From: Kondoa malvinella
Lineage: Eukaryota > Basidiomycota > Agaricostilbomycetes > Agaricostilbales > Kondoaceae
DNA: 64,000 nucleotides
Direction: 5' to 3'
NCBI GenBank assembly: GCA_039545315.1
Contig: BCIM01000004.1
Coordinates: forward strand, 708,643-772,642
This document shows positions 11,856-24,285 of the stretch, piece by piece. The notes under the pieces were generated by a model, which worked only from the letters and a program-made list of their open reading frames with translations, searched no databases and was not told the origin of the DNA. The position numbers and the translations under genes were made by a program. Each line of letters opens with the position of its first letter. Within the stretch, counting starts at the first letter, position 1.

Positions 11856-14793
11856 TCAACGACTCTTGCAAATGAACGAGGCGAGACGTTTGTCGGTAAT
11901 GACTGTTTTTGAGAATGGTGTACTTTCGCGTGAAGGTGTACCTTGTGGTGGTAGAGTGAATGCAGGTAGCATTCGAGAGATGGATCGTGAGACGGCCAAG
12001 TCGTTTGGCATGGCATTGGCTCGTTTGGGTTTCGATTCTTGCAGCGGTGTCGATGCGCGAGGAAGAGGATCAGATGCGCGACCTTTGAGTTTGCGAGCGA
12101 CGCCTGTCTCTGCTACAGCTTTGCGAATATTGGTCTTGGATGCAGACTGGTAGAGCGTTAGCAAGGTATCTGCTTGCAAAGTAGTCACTCACGCTTGAAG
12201 TTGATCTGGCAAACTTGGAATGCCATCCAGCAACTACTGCGCTGACCGCATCTCCCGACACAGGCTTGCTTCCATCATCGTCATCAGAAAGGACGATAGA
12301 GCTCTGCTTGCTCAAGCCTTTCTTGGACTTCTTGGTCTTTGCCGCCAAAGGTGTTTGGCCAGTTTCACTACCGCCAGAGTCGTTCTGAATGCGGACGGGT
12401 GGATGATCCGCTTCGAGGGCTGGTGTAAGAGGCTCGGAGAATTCGGAAATTTCAGAGCTACTTGGCTCACGATGCTGAAAAGGATCACTGGGCAGTCGAG
12501 GTACAGGCGAAGGTGATCTGACTCGAAATCCTTCTTCTGCTTCTAGAGCTGTCGGAGAGCTGATAACGTTCTCGAGCGACTCTGCCTTGCTGTCCTCCCG
12601 CTTGAGGGGTGCTTCAATTTCCATCTTGACATCAAATTGGGGCGGACTTGAAACAACAAAATGGTGGGCTTCATCATCGGTTTCTGGAGGTGCAGCATCG
12701 CCGAATTCGGAAGCACACAGCTCGCTGGTAGCGTAGTCGAGCAGATCGGCGTCCATTGGTATGTCTTCTTGCTCTTTATCGTCAGGTTGGATTGGAGGCG
12801 GTTCTGCCAGCTCGAGTGACTGATTTCCGGCATCTTCAGCCAAGGCTTGGGTAGCTTCTGCTTCATGAGCTGCTCGCCATGCTTCTTCTGCTTCTTCATC
12901 TTCCTCCGCACCGACATTGAAGATCTGATCGGCTACGGTTGCATCGATAGATTCTTGACTGGTATTCGCTCCAGATTCCCCTTCATCGTCACTATCATCC
13001 AGTACAGTCTGAACTTCTGCATCTTTTGCAACAGCTGAACCGCCAAAGAATTTGCTAGCCATAGTTGGCATCTTGTCTACCATTTCTTTATAGTCTAGTG
13101 CGCGCTTCTTCTTTGGTGGAGAATTGATGCCGACATTCGAGAGAGCTTTACGCTTCGGATTCACTTTCGGTTTACTAGTTGCTTGCCCAAAGAAGTTGCG
13201 AATGTCTCGGGTACCCTTTTCTGGCACATCGAATTTGCTCTTCTTTTGACTGTTGCTTCGAGGTGAGACTGCTTTGATGATGACAGCCTATGAGGTGCAT
13301 TTTCAGCGTCTATAGAACGCCGAAGACTTGACCCTACCTGAGAATTAGGAAAGATGTCGACCATAGGTTTACGGGACAGAGGGTCGATAGCACCACAAGC
13401 AATGCCAGCAGCAATCTTGCGATCCAGTCCTCTGCCAGGCGATGAGAGAAATGGGCTACATGTTTAAGAGAAGCTCACCCTCCAACAGCAACAAAGTCCG
13501 CTGTCGCCAAGCCAGTAGCAGGCGGTGTAGTTAAATGCACCAGCGCTTGTGTTCTAGGGTCAAAGACGCATTGATGCAAGAAAGTCAGGTTGGCTCGTTC
13601 GAATTCTCGCTCGTAATTCTTTGGTACTGTCAATTTTGCTGCGAGCCGGACAGCTTGTATGACCTGAGATGGATTGAGCAAGGTGGGTAGCGCGAACACT
13701 ATGAGCTGACCTTCTTGGCTGTCTTGTGCTTCCTGAGCATATTGTGTGCCGTTTTCAGACCAAGACCGCAAATGGAATCAAGGTAGTCACAGCCGCTCAA
13801 GATGGCCATGCTAGACGGGATTTCAGCAGCATTCCCCTGTGTGGAGATATACTGACTGTCGAAACTCCGTCTCTGACCAGCCGTCAAACCGATAGTCTCT
13901 GCATGTAGGAATCCGGTCGCGCTTGATTTCAATCACATTGCCTTCCGCGTCCATCTTGAATAAGATCTATATATGATGTCAGAGCATCCACGACACGAAT
14001 GCCTAGCGTACTGTCTTGCAGCCGAAGACTAGCAGATCACTATCTTCCGTGATGAGACCATCAATGATGCCTTCGCGCTCAAGGAAACACAGCTGAGAGT
14101 CGGCTTCATATGGTGCTACGACATATTGAACCTTCTCCCGCTTCAATTCCTGTACGCATTCCAGTCAGACTTGTCATTGTTGCAGATCAAACGAAGTGAC
14201 CTTGATGAGCTGATAGGCCATCTCGGGAGTAACATCGCAAGCCTTGACAAAGTGTTCTCGAGCTTGTGCCGCTTTGCCTTCCGCTAGAAGCGCCTTGCCT
14301 CTTGCTAGAGCATCCGCACGCTTTTGACCACGATCGTCTTCTGTGCCCATTTTGCTAGGTAGCAGGCCGCCATCAAAGACTACGTATGGCTCGACACCAA
14401 AGTGACGAAGCATCCGGATCTTGCCCATAGCATAAGACACATATCTGGCAGATATCAGCGAGGGATGTTTTGGAATGCTGTAGGCTCACTTGAGCGTCTT
14501 TTGGCCTGTTGCGACTTCTTGACTGCAGCTGTAGACACCTCTGCACTGATGCGTTAACTCTTTCGGGTCCAAGTGGACAGTCCTTGCCTGTGTAGCCAAA
14601 CGCTGCAGGGTGTTTAGAGCCAAACACCCAGAACGTGCCAGAGAACTCACTATGCGTCCACGCCTATCGTTTTTCCCTTGTAGTCTTTGACGTGCCTAGG
14701 AGCTGTTGCGCTGTCAGCCTGCAGCCCTGCTTTTGGATAGAAAAATATACTTTGGATCTCCTTGAGCATTGGCAGCAGGCCCTGGATACCCAT
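11856..14793 (-). CDS. EXO1: Exonuclease 1 (FEN1/XPG family nuclease)
   Basis: This is 5'-3' exonuclease 1, acting in mismatch repair, double-strand-break end resection and meiotic recombination. The N domain starts [15 protein letters not shown] and continues [24 protein letters not shown] and [10 protein letters not shown]. The I domain has [14 protein letters not shown] and [11 protein letters not shown], which provide the acidic metal ligands, then the helix-hairpin-helix [18 protein letters not shown]. The C-terminal ~420 residues are disordered and acidic, as in the family, with SKFFGG and Ser-Pro sites. A basic [13 protein letters not shown] segment sits before the end. The protein is about 770 residues, a normal length. 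Introns are short, including a GTGAGT intron near 12150-12195. Nuclease assignment is secure. Confidence 0.92.
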
Positions 14794-14985
14794 GGCGGCT
14801 ATTTGCTCTTAGTCTCTATGGTATGACAGGCCAAGAGTGCGGCGAGAGTCTATGATTGGGTTCAGAACAGGACAACATGGCTCCTGAAAATCCATCAAAA
14901 TCAAAATAAACAAGCCGCGTCGGAATGCGCGCGACGGATGAAGAGTCTCTCTAAAGGGCCTATCATCATTGTAAAGGTAGCAGAT

Positions 14986-17900
14986 CTATAACAAGCGCTC
15001 TGGCTTCGATTGCCCAACCCATCTATACGAATGCGCCAGGTGGAAGGGCGCGGAGACGTCCGCCAAGAGAGAAGATCTGCCTACTCTAATCTCGTAGCAA
15101 CCCGCGTCGGCCTGCCATGAGCTCGATTGAACGTTGTAGTAGGAGAAGGCAGTGTGCTGCACATCAAACGTCAGCTTCGACACAAAGCTCAGAAGGTGTC
15201 TCACATCTAACGCGCATGTCACTGTTGTGGAGGTACCGGGCTGCAGTAACACCTTCTTGAAACCTTTGAGTTCGATAGCGGGTCGCTCTACTTGACTTGT
15301 CGTTGGGTGTACATAGATCTGGGCGACTTCTTGACCTGCGACCCGACCAACGTTTGCGAGATTGAAAGTGACGCTGCAGAAGCCATCTTGTGCAGTCTCA
15401 ATTTGTAGGTCGGAAATGCGGAATCGTGTATATGAGAGGCCATAGCTATCCGGATTCAGCTCAAGGCCATCATGCGAAAGCATTGGATTACTCACCCGAA
15501 AGCGAACGCGCTGCTTGGGTTTGACGGCCGGTCAAAGTACCGGTAGCCAATGTTCATTGCTTCAGCATAGACATTGCGCTCGATGTTGCCGAAGTTCTTG
15601 TCGCTTGGGCAGTCGATTTGAGCGCGAGGGAAAGTAATCGGTAGTTTGCCTGACGGACAAGCTGCGCCAAAGAGAATGTCGGCAATAGCAAGACCACTTT
15701 CATTCCCGCCGTAGAAAGCCTATCACAGAATCAGTCAGCCTTTGATAGCTGTAATAGAAAGCAAGCTCACCTGCAACAGAGCGCGAGCTTGACCGGACCA
15801 AGGCATCTCGTTCGGCATACCAGACTGATGGACGATGATTGCATTAGGCGAGATTTTGAGAATACTTTCGACCAAGAGGTCTTGCTTAAGCGGCAATCTG
15901 TGAAAGGTAACTTTGATATTGCCTGTCTGGGCGGACATGAGAATACTCACTTCATATCCGAGCGATCGTAGCCTTCAGACTCCCATTCGTTATTGTTTCC
16001 GACAACGACCACAGTGACTGCCAATCATTTAGTCCTCACTCGCGATAGTAAGAACTGACATACCATCACTAGATGCTGCCAGATCGACTGCTTTCTGAAT
16101 CTCGTCTGCACCAGAGCGCTGCTTTCTGCCTCCTAGTCTTATCCCACCTCTTCGGCCAGCCTGTGGCTCTCGGTGAGTACAAACGATATAGCAGGTCAAT
16201 TCACTTACATATGGTGAAGCGGCACTTAGCTGCTTGAAATTGGAGAAGCGGACTTCAAGATCATAAGTGCGACCGGCCTGGACGTCAAGATAGCCAAGGC
16301 GTTCCTCTGCGCCGCTGCTGAACTGAAGCCATGCATTTCCCGATTAGCTAGCAGACTTGATCGACAGAGTAAAGCTTACAAATTGTAAGCCTGGCTTCTG
16401 GTCCTTTGAGTTCTCGATTAAGAGGGAGCCATTGATGTAAAGATCTGCTTGTCCAACAGCGCCGAGCCCAAATTCCCACTTTTGGAAAGAGCAATGAGCC
16501 GATAACAGCTCGTGTATTCAGAAAATGACCTACGATGCCAGACTTGTCCGGTACGAAGGCAGCCCTCATCTGTACATGTTGTACTTCAGCAAAATGATCA
16601 GCCAGCACAAACCTTAGCTTACCGCAATGTAACCTCTGATAGGCACTTTGGCAGGAACACCACCCAAGAAGTAGCAATGTGAAGACGGAGGGTGCATCTC
16701 AAACAGTATACCAGCTGATGAGTCTGCCCAAGGACTGATGGATAGCGGATCAGCTTTCCGCGCGAATCTGAACGAATGTAGAGACATACTTCTCAGAGTA
16801 GAAAGCGATGTCGACACCGATCTCTCCGCCCTCACGATGCAGGTAGGGAGAAAGGAGGGGCATCCAACGTTCCGAGGGTGTGCCTTCGCAGTAGCGAACG
16901 CTTGCACCAGATGCTACTGCAGCTTCTTCGATGCCAGCTAAAGGAGACACAGAATACGAGGGAACAAGATTCGCGCTTCCGCCGCCAGCTAAGACTCATG
17001 GTCAGCTACTTACATCTGGACCTATACTGCACTGCAAACGTACAGATGAACGCCGGCTTTGCGTGGGGACCGATAACAGCAATCTTCATACCTTGGTGCG
17101 GCTTGATGGGCAGGATATCATTGTCATTTTTTAGCAAAACCACAGCAGCAGTCGCGCATTCTCGCAAAAGGTCTTTCGTCTGTTGCGAAGCTGGCTCGAC
17201 TTCTTCTTTGAGATCGAAAGGAATGCCGGAAGCTTTTGCCTCTTGCCCAAATTTGAGGACCTGTTCACCTGCGTAAGCGATTGCATTCATGCTGCAGCCA
17301 GCTGATGGTTACCCGAAGTACGCAATCATCTATATCTGCTTCTGTCACCTTTCCAGTCATGATGCATCTTTCAAGTGCTGATCCTCGCATGAGTGACGGG
17401 CCTGCGAAGATAAGTCAACAACAGAGTTTGCATGCAAGAGCGAGGGACTTACCGGGCATTTCCAAGTCCAAAGAAGCTTTGATCGCTTCTGCCGTAGAAG
17501 CAGTACCGCTCCAATCGCTCATGAGCATTCCATCAAAGCCAAAATCCCTCCTCAGCACATCGCGCAAAAGTCGAGTATGTTCAGCAGCATGCAAGCCATT
17601 GACTCGGTTGTAGCTGGTCATGAATGCAGATGGTTTCGCTTGACACTGTATCCGGAAAGGCTCCAGATACAGCTGAAGCGGGTGAAAGCAAAGACATCAG
17701 CAATGCAACATAGTTTGGCACTCTGGCATACCTCATGAAGAGTTCTTTCGTCCATGACACTGTCGTTGCTGCGACGGCAGTATTCTTGTTCGTTTGCGAC
17801 ATAGTGCTTTGGCGAGACCATGACTTTTTGAGACTGAACACCTTCAATCCAGCGCAAGGCGAGCATTCCAGCCAAATAAGGATCTTCTGCGTATGACTCG

Positions 17901-18408
17901 AAGCCTCTACCACCACAAGGATGTCTTTGAATGTTGGTAGTCGGGCCTAGCAGGCAATGGACACCTCGCGCTCGGCACTCCGAACCCAGCATCTCGCCTA
18001 CTCGGAGAAGAAGGTCTTCGTCGAAGGAAGCTCCGAGTCCAGTCGCGCAAGGCGTGCAGGAAGCGCCAGTGCCATTGACGACTGTTGTAGTTGTTCAGAG
18101 ATGTAAAGCTGCATAGCTCTTTCACCCACAGATAGTGCCCCGGACACCATTCTGCACCGCATGTCAGCGTTATCGGTATGACACAACTTTAACAAGCTTA
18201 CAGGTCCATCGCTTGTTCTGACTTTAGGTATGCCCAGGCTGGGAATGGCGGCAGTGTGCCAATGATCGGCGCCTGACAAGAGTGTAATCTTCTGCTCTAG
18301 CGTCAACTTGTCCAGCACAGCTTGCGGATCCGTTGACTTGTGAGCAGTCTTATCAATGCCATCAACATGACCGAAGCCATTCGAGAGTTTGTTGAGTATA
18401 GCGACCAT
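14986..18408 (-). CDS. GH3 beta-glucosidase with PA14 domain
   Basis: This glycoside hydrolase family 3 enzyme probably releases glucose from beta-glucosides. The start is MVAILNKLSNGFGHVDG; there is no signal peptide, so it may be intracellular like many fungal PA14-type GH3 enzymes. The catalytic TIM-like domain shows KITLLSGADHWHTA, RTSDGP followed by NGVRGT, CLLGPTTNIQRHPCGGRGFE and VSPKHYVANEQE. The nucleophile Asp lies in MLMSDWSGT (plus-strand 17490-17540). Next comes the second domain (LLRECATAAVVLLKNDNDIL) with an inserted PA14 lectin-like domain at about 16200-16900. A fibronectin-III-like C-terminal domain follows, with NVGRVAGQEVAQIYVHP, ending WVGQSKPERLL. There are about a dozen short introns; a GTGGGT intron must be removed to join GVRGT to the next block. 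Confidence 0.92.
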
Positions 18409-18806
18409 CTCTTAAAGATAAGTGCAGTTGAACGGATATCAGAAGAATCAGAAGAAAAGCTTGGTGGCTACTAGTATTGCGCAGGAGATAGCACAGCCCA
18501 TCCTTGGCCCGTGTTGATTGCACAGCAACATGGAAGCGGCGATGCTGTCAGGGGCGGTACCGCAAGCCGGACACGTAATTCAGGAGCCGTATCAGCCCAA
18601 GCCAGGCAGAGTTGCGTTGGCAGCGCGCTCGTCGTCGCCATGCTGGATGTGTTGGACCAATGTCCGGAAGTGTTATCGTGATCTGCACGATCTCCAAAGC
18701 TGTAGCGAATGCATTGCTGAACCGATGTGTACCCAAGCAACTTCCCGCCAGAAGAACTTGCTCGATGTAGCCCAAGTAATATCTCCCAACACAGCTCCGA
18801 ACACAT
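18409..18806. other. Intergenic stretch with an open minus-strand frame
   Basis: About 400 bp lie between the GH3 start and the stop of the F-box-like gene. A minus-strand frame beginning MNVFGAVLGDITWATSSK is open for about 45 codons directly after the F-box-like stop, so the 3' exon structure of that gene may be longer than modelled. I cannot assign it. Confidence 0.3.
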
Positions 18807-20165
18807 TCATTCCGTAAAGAAAAGCTCGATGAGAGGCTTCTGATCGCAAATCCGCTGAGCAAACTCATTGAGCTTCCGGTAAGCCAGCGGAAAAAGGCTA
18901 CTTAAGCGGACATAATCGCGTTCCTTCTCGGTGAAGGGACATTCTTGCAGAACGAGTTTGACATGTAGAGCTGGATTGTATAGAGCCAAGTTCATCGATA
19001 ATTCGGCAACCGTTAGCGCGTACTTGCGTAGGACGATTCGGTTGATGTTCGGGCCCAAATAGATCAAAGAGTCGGAGCAAATGGTACCTTTAGCTAAAGT
19101 GACGCTTCGAAGTTGTTTCAGTCGGCCAAGGTAGTCGTTTTGCTTAGGCGGTCCATCATGGCTACGCAGATCGTGAAGGTGTAGCCCTTGCAGTCGAGGT
19201 AGCAGGGTCGTAACGTTCTCTGTAACATCATCCGCAGAAATGCCTCGACAACTCTTTATGCTCAAACTTAGAAAAGCAGCAGGTAGTGATGCAAGGAAGA
19301 CGCGCAACGACACGACATTCAAAGGAAGGTTTACCAGATTGAGACTTGTGATCTTGACTAGTGTAGGTAGAATCCTGTACATCGCAGCGGTATTAACGTT
19401 CAATTGAGCTGTCATGATGTTGACACTTACGGAGCGATTTGCCAGCTGAAGTCAGCTCGACTTAGATCAAGGGTTTGGATATCAATCGAGCTGTTCACTA
19501 TTACATATACTTCTTCCATATTGAATGTCGTTGTAGTGTTTCGGTCGAGCTCGGTGGGAAAACATACCGACCATCTCGTAAGTTTTGGTTTGGTCTGGAT
19601 ATCGGTCGTGACGAAATCGCGTGCAGCTGATAGTACAGGAACATAGTGCAGTGCGCGAAGATTGACAGCAAGCTGCATAAGGTAGGAAACCGGAGCAAAC
19701 GCATGCGTAAGTTGTATCAAATCGCCGAGATCTTCATCGACGGCTGCAGGAATGAGTTTGGAGTGGAAGTGTAGAACTCTAATATACTTCGCTCGATCCA
19801 GATGTTGAAGCAGATGGGCGAGGAGTAACGGGATCTGCTCTGGCTCAAAGATGACGACCGAGTCGAGGAATGCTGGTCCCTGCATAGCAGCATAGAGAAG
19901 GCGAGAGACTGTAAGGCGGGCGAGCATTGTCTGGTTGTCGGATAAGCTGTCGAAATGGTAGAAGATCATTTGCCAAACTTCCACGCTCAAGGCTGAACAT
20001 CTTGGTCCCGGCTCTTCGTCTTCGTCCCTTTCCTGCCTATCCAACTCGCCGCGAGCCGGCTCTTCTGGAATTATACCCTTGCCCGGCACCTCACTCTAAG
20101 TATGCCTGTCAACTTCCCAGCGCCAGCGCCCGCGATCTGACCTCTCCTTCAAAATTAAGAATCAT
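18807..20165 (-). CDS. F-box/LRR-like protein
   Basis: A two-to-three exon gene. The proposed first exon (MILNFEGE, ATG 20163-20165) joins through a GTCAGA intron with a TTGAC branch to SEVPGKGIIPEEP. Without it the frame has no ATG before the domain. Near residue 40 there is an F-box-like helix block, LSVEVWQMIFYHFDSLSDN then LARLTVSRLLYAAMQ. The rest has Leu-rich spacing (LDLSRADFSW, ITSLNLVNLPLNV, FLSLSIKSCRGIS, LQGLHLHDL), typical of degenerate leucine-rich repeats. F-box/LRR proteins act as substrate receptors of SCF ubiquitin ligases; here that role is inferred. Many basidiomycetes hold large, fast-evolving sets of such genes. Confidence 0.6.
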
Positions 20166-21025
20166 CGTTTGAAACAAAGACGATCACAAGCAGCGATCGA
20201 GGAAGGATCTGGTCAAGACGAGCGCGTTTTGTCGCCTAATGTCTTTGAATTCGACTCGTCTTTTCAGTTGGCTGTCACAAGAAGAAACTTTGGCAGCCGA
20301 GGCGCTATCTGATGCGCTGACTACTTTATCTTGCGGACTACTTGCGCAGATCTTCAAGGAGACCAGGCGGGACGTTGTGAAGTGGGTGGTTCAGGTCAAG
20401 ACGGTCGTGGCTCATTATTTTTGAAAGATATTACATGTATGCTGCTGCATTACTGCAAACTGCCCGCCTGAAGCATAAGCCCGACTCGTCCTGAAATGAG
20501 ACTCCCGCTAGAGATTCCACCAGGAGCAATTCTGATGTTAATACGTTATTAGCTCTCAAATGGTCTGCGTCCCTGTAGCGTATCGTCTGAAGTTGATGAG
20601 CGATACCATCACACGGCAAATGAAGTACTTTGAAGGGTGAGAATCGGCGGTCTCGCAGATCTCTTCGACAGCTTTAAGCTGGAGCCTGGAGTGTGATGGT
20701 CATATTTGGGTCAGAGAAGACACGTCGATGAGGCAAAGATAACAGTTGGAAGTCTTCTGAGTATGAGGAGGATGGAGAATACGAGATAATGAGGTTCAGA
20801 GAGTCTTCGAGCATCGCGCGCAGCGATACGATACGACGTGCTCCGACAAGCAGATTCCAGCAAGAAGGTAGGAGACAGACGACAATCCTATCCACGTCGG
20901 ACAGGCCAGGTGCACACGCCAGGACACTGTGCAGGCAGGAACATCGTTGCATCTGGACAAGACTTGCCTCATTTCAATCTCCGACACTATCGCCTCATTT
21001 GGCCACTGCTGTGTCGCTCTGAGCA
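20166..21025. other. Unresolved region with open frames on both strands
   Basis: This 860-bp gap lies between two divergent genes. A 61-codon plus-strand frame begins at 20239 (MSLNSTRLFSWLSQEE). Minus-strand frames at 20431-20619 and 20674-21092 overlap the RPAP2 start; one of these, near 20700-20830, has coding-like composition (LEDSLNLIISYSPSSSY). No splice model joins them into a protein I recognise. There may be one small gene here. Confidence 0.3.
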
Positions 21026-22005
21026 ATGGAAGAAGCAGCATACACACCAGTAACAGCCAGAGCGCCCACTCGAGGGTCTTCAGCCTTTCCAAGTTCGTTC
21101 AGAGTGAAAACAGACAAGTCCCCAGTAGCAGGCCCTTCACAAGACTCGGAAGATGCAGAACAGTTCGCTGAAATCAGTCAAAAGCGAGAAATAGAAGCTC
21201 GGCAGCGGATCCAACAAGAATTACGCATCATCACTTTGCTGTCCGAAGGCGCTGTGTCAGTATCTGCCTTCAAGGATGTGCTGCCTGTGCTTTCTGTCGC
21301 GTTGTATCAAGATGCTTTGGTGGAGAGACAAGTCAATGGCGTTTGCGCCTACCCAATCTGCGGCAATGCTGTACTGTCGCATCCTATTGATCAGCCGCTG
21401 TACAAAATGGTGCAGAACAAGATCTATGACTATAAAGAGCGCAGTTCCTTCTGTAGCAAAGGTCCGCTCTTTCCCATTCTAGTGTCGCTATGCTGAATTC
21501 TGCGAAAGCCTGCCATCACCGCTCGAAATGGGTCGAACGAGTGTGCCTCGGCCCAGCACAAGATACTCGTCTACTAGAAGAAGTAGAAGCAGAAGATGCA
21601 GCTGCTTCTCTTCCCTTCGCACCACCTGTACAACCTTCAGCTCAAGGTATCGAACCGCCTCTCCTCGCTTCGTTATCGATAGTAGAGAAAACCTCTGATC
21701 AAGCAGCTGCACCTCCACATCTTACACAGAAAGATTTCGAAGCTCCTTCACAAACTCAACCTAGTCAGTTTCTTTTACAACGACAAGCTCAGAAAGCTGC
21801 TTCTTCGCCAATTGCACCTTCTCACTCGATTTCAACCGCAACACCGGTAGAAGGAGAAAGTATACCTGTTGCTTATCCTGAAGAAGTGCCTGTGATGAAA
21901 GGGATTGAAGTGGAAGAGGATTACGAAGAAGAGAGCATGCGCGATATCATGTTGATGGCTTTAGGTCTGCGGCAAGAGCTGAGGGATAGCGGGGAGATGG
22001 AATGA
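21026..22005 (+). CDS. Rtr1/RPAP2-type RNA polymerase II CTD phosphatase
   Basis: The Rtr1/RPAP2 family removes phosphate from Ser5 of the RNA polymerase II C-terminal repeats and helps import the polymerase. Translation starts MEEAAYTPVTARAPTRGSS. The zinc-binding Rtr1 domain spans about residues 60-175: helical EIEARQRIQQELRIITLL, then QVNGVCAYPICGNAV (first Cys pair), YKMVQNKIYDY and SSFCSK. A 47-nt intron (GTCCGC to GCGAAAG) leads into ACHHRSKWVERVCLG, completing the second Cys pair. The C-terminal half is Gln/Ala/Pro-rich and disordered, with an acidic EVEEDYEEESMRDIML segment. The gene has only one intron, fewer than its neighbours. Confidence 0.85.
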
Positions 22006-22695
22006 GACCATGCTGGACTGGAATAGCACAGATCGTCTTTGGTCCGGCGAAGCTATCGGCATCTGGTTGGCGCTCGGTTGGTAGCAAGAGGTCGCGCTTG
22101 ATGCAGAGCCGACAGAGTGAGTCTGTCAAGAATCTGCATGTCTTCTTGCTAATCTCCATATAGTCTAGTACTTTCCTGCGGCTGAGCACCAGCGCCAGCT
22201 TTGGCGTATCAACGCAAATACACGGGCTCTCTATGTAAGCAGCTAGCTGCAACTTGGTCTCGCAAGCTTATCTTTTAACACAGCTACTACTCTGTCTAAT
22301 GCAGTGATCTGGTGTTGCTCCAAATACATTGGTCCAGATAGCATTCACGTCATCAGAAGGTCCAAGCGGGCTCACAAGTCCCGGAATAGCATTAGAACAG
22401 GACAAACAGACGGATAGGCAGTATACCTTACTGTACATAGCACTTTACAGCAACCCCAACATTCATATGCTCTGAGGCCATTTCACGTTCACTTTGCGCC
22501 AAATTTGCGAAATTTATTTCGTCACGAGCGGAAGTGCCTTGAACACAAACAAAGAACTTTAGCACACAGAGCTTTGTGAGTGCTGTACGCGTGTCCTATA
22601 CGAGTGTAGAGCGCTGATTCTCGCTCTGTGGCTCAGCGACGTTGCGCTTTACTCTTATCTTTACACTGCCTCAAACTCGAACTTCAATACAAAAG
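22006..22695. other. Intergenic stretch, possible small minus-strand coding remnant
   Basis: 690 bp lie between RPAP2 and the perilipin-like gene, and should include the latter's promoter. On the minus strand, 22260-22400 reads open as GLVSPLGPSDDVNAIWTNVF and 21950-22250 is also open, with possible splice sites between. I could not build a convincing gene. No repeat was found. Confidence 0.3.
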
Positions 22696-23901
22696 ATGTC
22701 GCAAACCAGCTACGCAGACGCCGTCGCCAAGACCAACTCTGAGCAAACCCACAGCCAGACTGACGGGCTCAGCGTCACGTCCATCAACGCCAACAATGCT
22801 GCAAACGCAGAGTCGAAAAAGGACTCGCTCGCTCGAATGTCTGTCTTACTCGTGTTTCTTTACGCTGTGTGAGAGCTTACCAGTCACCTTTCATTCACAG
22901 TCAAAGCATTCCTGTCGTTCAAGAAACCCTTGACCGCGTTTTGGCCATCATCAAAGGCAATTCGCTCTTGGCTGCTCTCTACGCTCGCGGCGAGCAATTG
23001 ACCCAAGTCTTTTACGCTCACACCAAGAGCCTTGTCAACCCTGTCTTGAGCACTGCTGACATTGTATGTCCTGTACCGCGTCACTCATCCAAAGCTTATC
23101 TTCCTTTTGGTTGACTAGTACGCCTCCAAAGGTCTTGATGCTGTCGAATCTCGCTACCCTGGTGCATTCAAAGCCAACACTGAAGATGTCATCAAGACTG
23201 CTCGTGGACCTGCCGACCAAGCTGTCGAGTCTTTCCGCACTCGCCTCGAAGGTGCCCAAACTAGCCTTGTTTCCGTCCAAGACCGTCTTTCTGGTGCCGT
23301 CTCTGCTGTCTCATCGCGCGTTCCAAGAACCCAGGAAGACGCTCAGAAAGCAGCTCAGGTGCGTCGCTTGTTTGAAGCATTGATCCTGTCTCATTGGCAT
23401 TATCGGGCCGCACAGGACTACTACTCTGAACTCGTCAAGCTTCGTGAGCAGACTTCTGCTCAGATCGCCGACGCTCCTGAAAATGTCAAACAAGTGTTCG
23501 TGTAATTGATTTCCTTCTTCAGCTTTGACTGATGGGCGCTTTCCCACGGAACAGCTATGAACCGCTCCTTGCTTCCCTGCAAAACGGTATCAATGACGTG
23601 AACAAGATGCTCACTGACAAGGACGTTGCGTATGTCCTTCCGTCAGTCCGCCAGCTCTGGCAAAACTGATTGGTAACGATACAGCGTCAAAGACCGCGCT
23701 ACTTCCGTTTTGAACTACTCGAAGGAGAACTTGCCAGCGGTCGTGAACGACACCTTGACTCATCTTAAGGGGTTCGTGGCGTGCTATGATTTCAGCCTTG
23801 TGCTGATGTTTCCTTGGTTTTTCTCGAACAGAATGGTTATTGCTGGCAAGAAGGAAGCTGAGAAGAAGACCGCCGAGGCTCAGAAGAAGGCTTCCGAGTA
23901 A
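22696..23901 (+). CDS. Perilipin-like lipid droplet protein
   Basis: The start MSQTSYADAVAKTNSEQTHS is followed by six short introns. The body is an amphipathic helical protein: PVVQETLDRVLAIIKGNSLL, YAHTKSLVNPVLSTADI, YASKGLDAVESRYPGAFK, then SLVSVQDRLSGAVSAV and EDAQKAAQ. It ends in a Lys/Ala-rich helix (GKKEAEKKTAEAQKKASE). The PV..TLDRV / YAS.GLD.VE.RYPAF pattern is that of fungal perilipins such as the droplet protein of oleaginous red yeasts (Ldp1) and Metarhizium Mpl1. Such proteins coat lipid droplets and limit lipolysis. Orthology is inferred from these blocks only. The 5' UTR region is AT-poor with no clear TATA box. Confidence 0.75.
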
Positions 23902-24285
23902 ATGCTCTCTCACTACAAACACACAAGGTTTGTGGTGATCTCGATGAGGTCATGTTGCGCTCATTCAAGGTCTGTTGGCGAACAGGGACAAGATTGATAC
24001 CACAAGAAGAATAGACTATTTCCGTTTGTACCCATAGACAGGCTTTTTAAGGACTTTGCAACGAATGAACGAATGAAGTATAACGTTTCGCGCGGCTAAT
24101 CTCCTCGTTACGTCTGGACTCAATGCAGCAAGCAAGGCAGTCGCGAAAGACAGGTGTGATGGACTTGAACTGATCATAACGATGCATACATCCGACATGT
24201 ACATTGCTAGAGATGCTCCAGCACGACCAGCGTAGCTCAACATGTAGCTATCAGTCTTTCCGCTCGGCTACTCTATATTCTGCAT
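23902..24285. other. Convergent 3' region, nothing recognised
   Basis: This 384-bp gap lies between the stops of the perilipin-like gene (+) and ABCE1 (-). It should carry both 3' ends. A 75-codon minus-strand frame here has no family resemblance. Confidence 0.4.

Noticed and set aside
12543..12917. Lys/Gln-rich frames overlapping the EXO1 tail
   Set aside because: These are shadows of the acidic disordered EXO1 tail in another frame.
20239..20424. 61-codon plus-strand frame MSLNSTRLFSW...
   Set aside because: Helical and short, with no clear continuation or family; kept only as a note in the unresolved region.
24016..24243. 75-codon minus-strand frame after ABCE1
   Set aside because: It lies in a convergent 3' region, with no domain and no splice partner.
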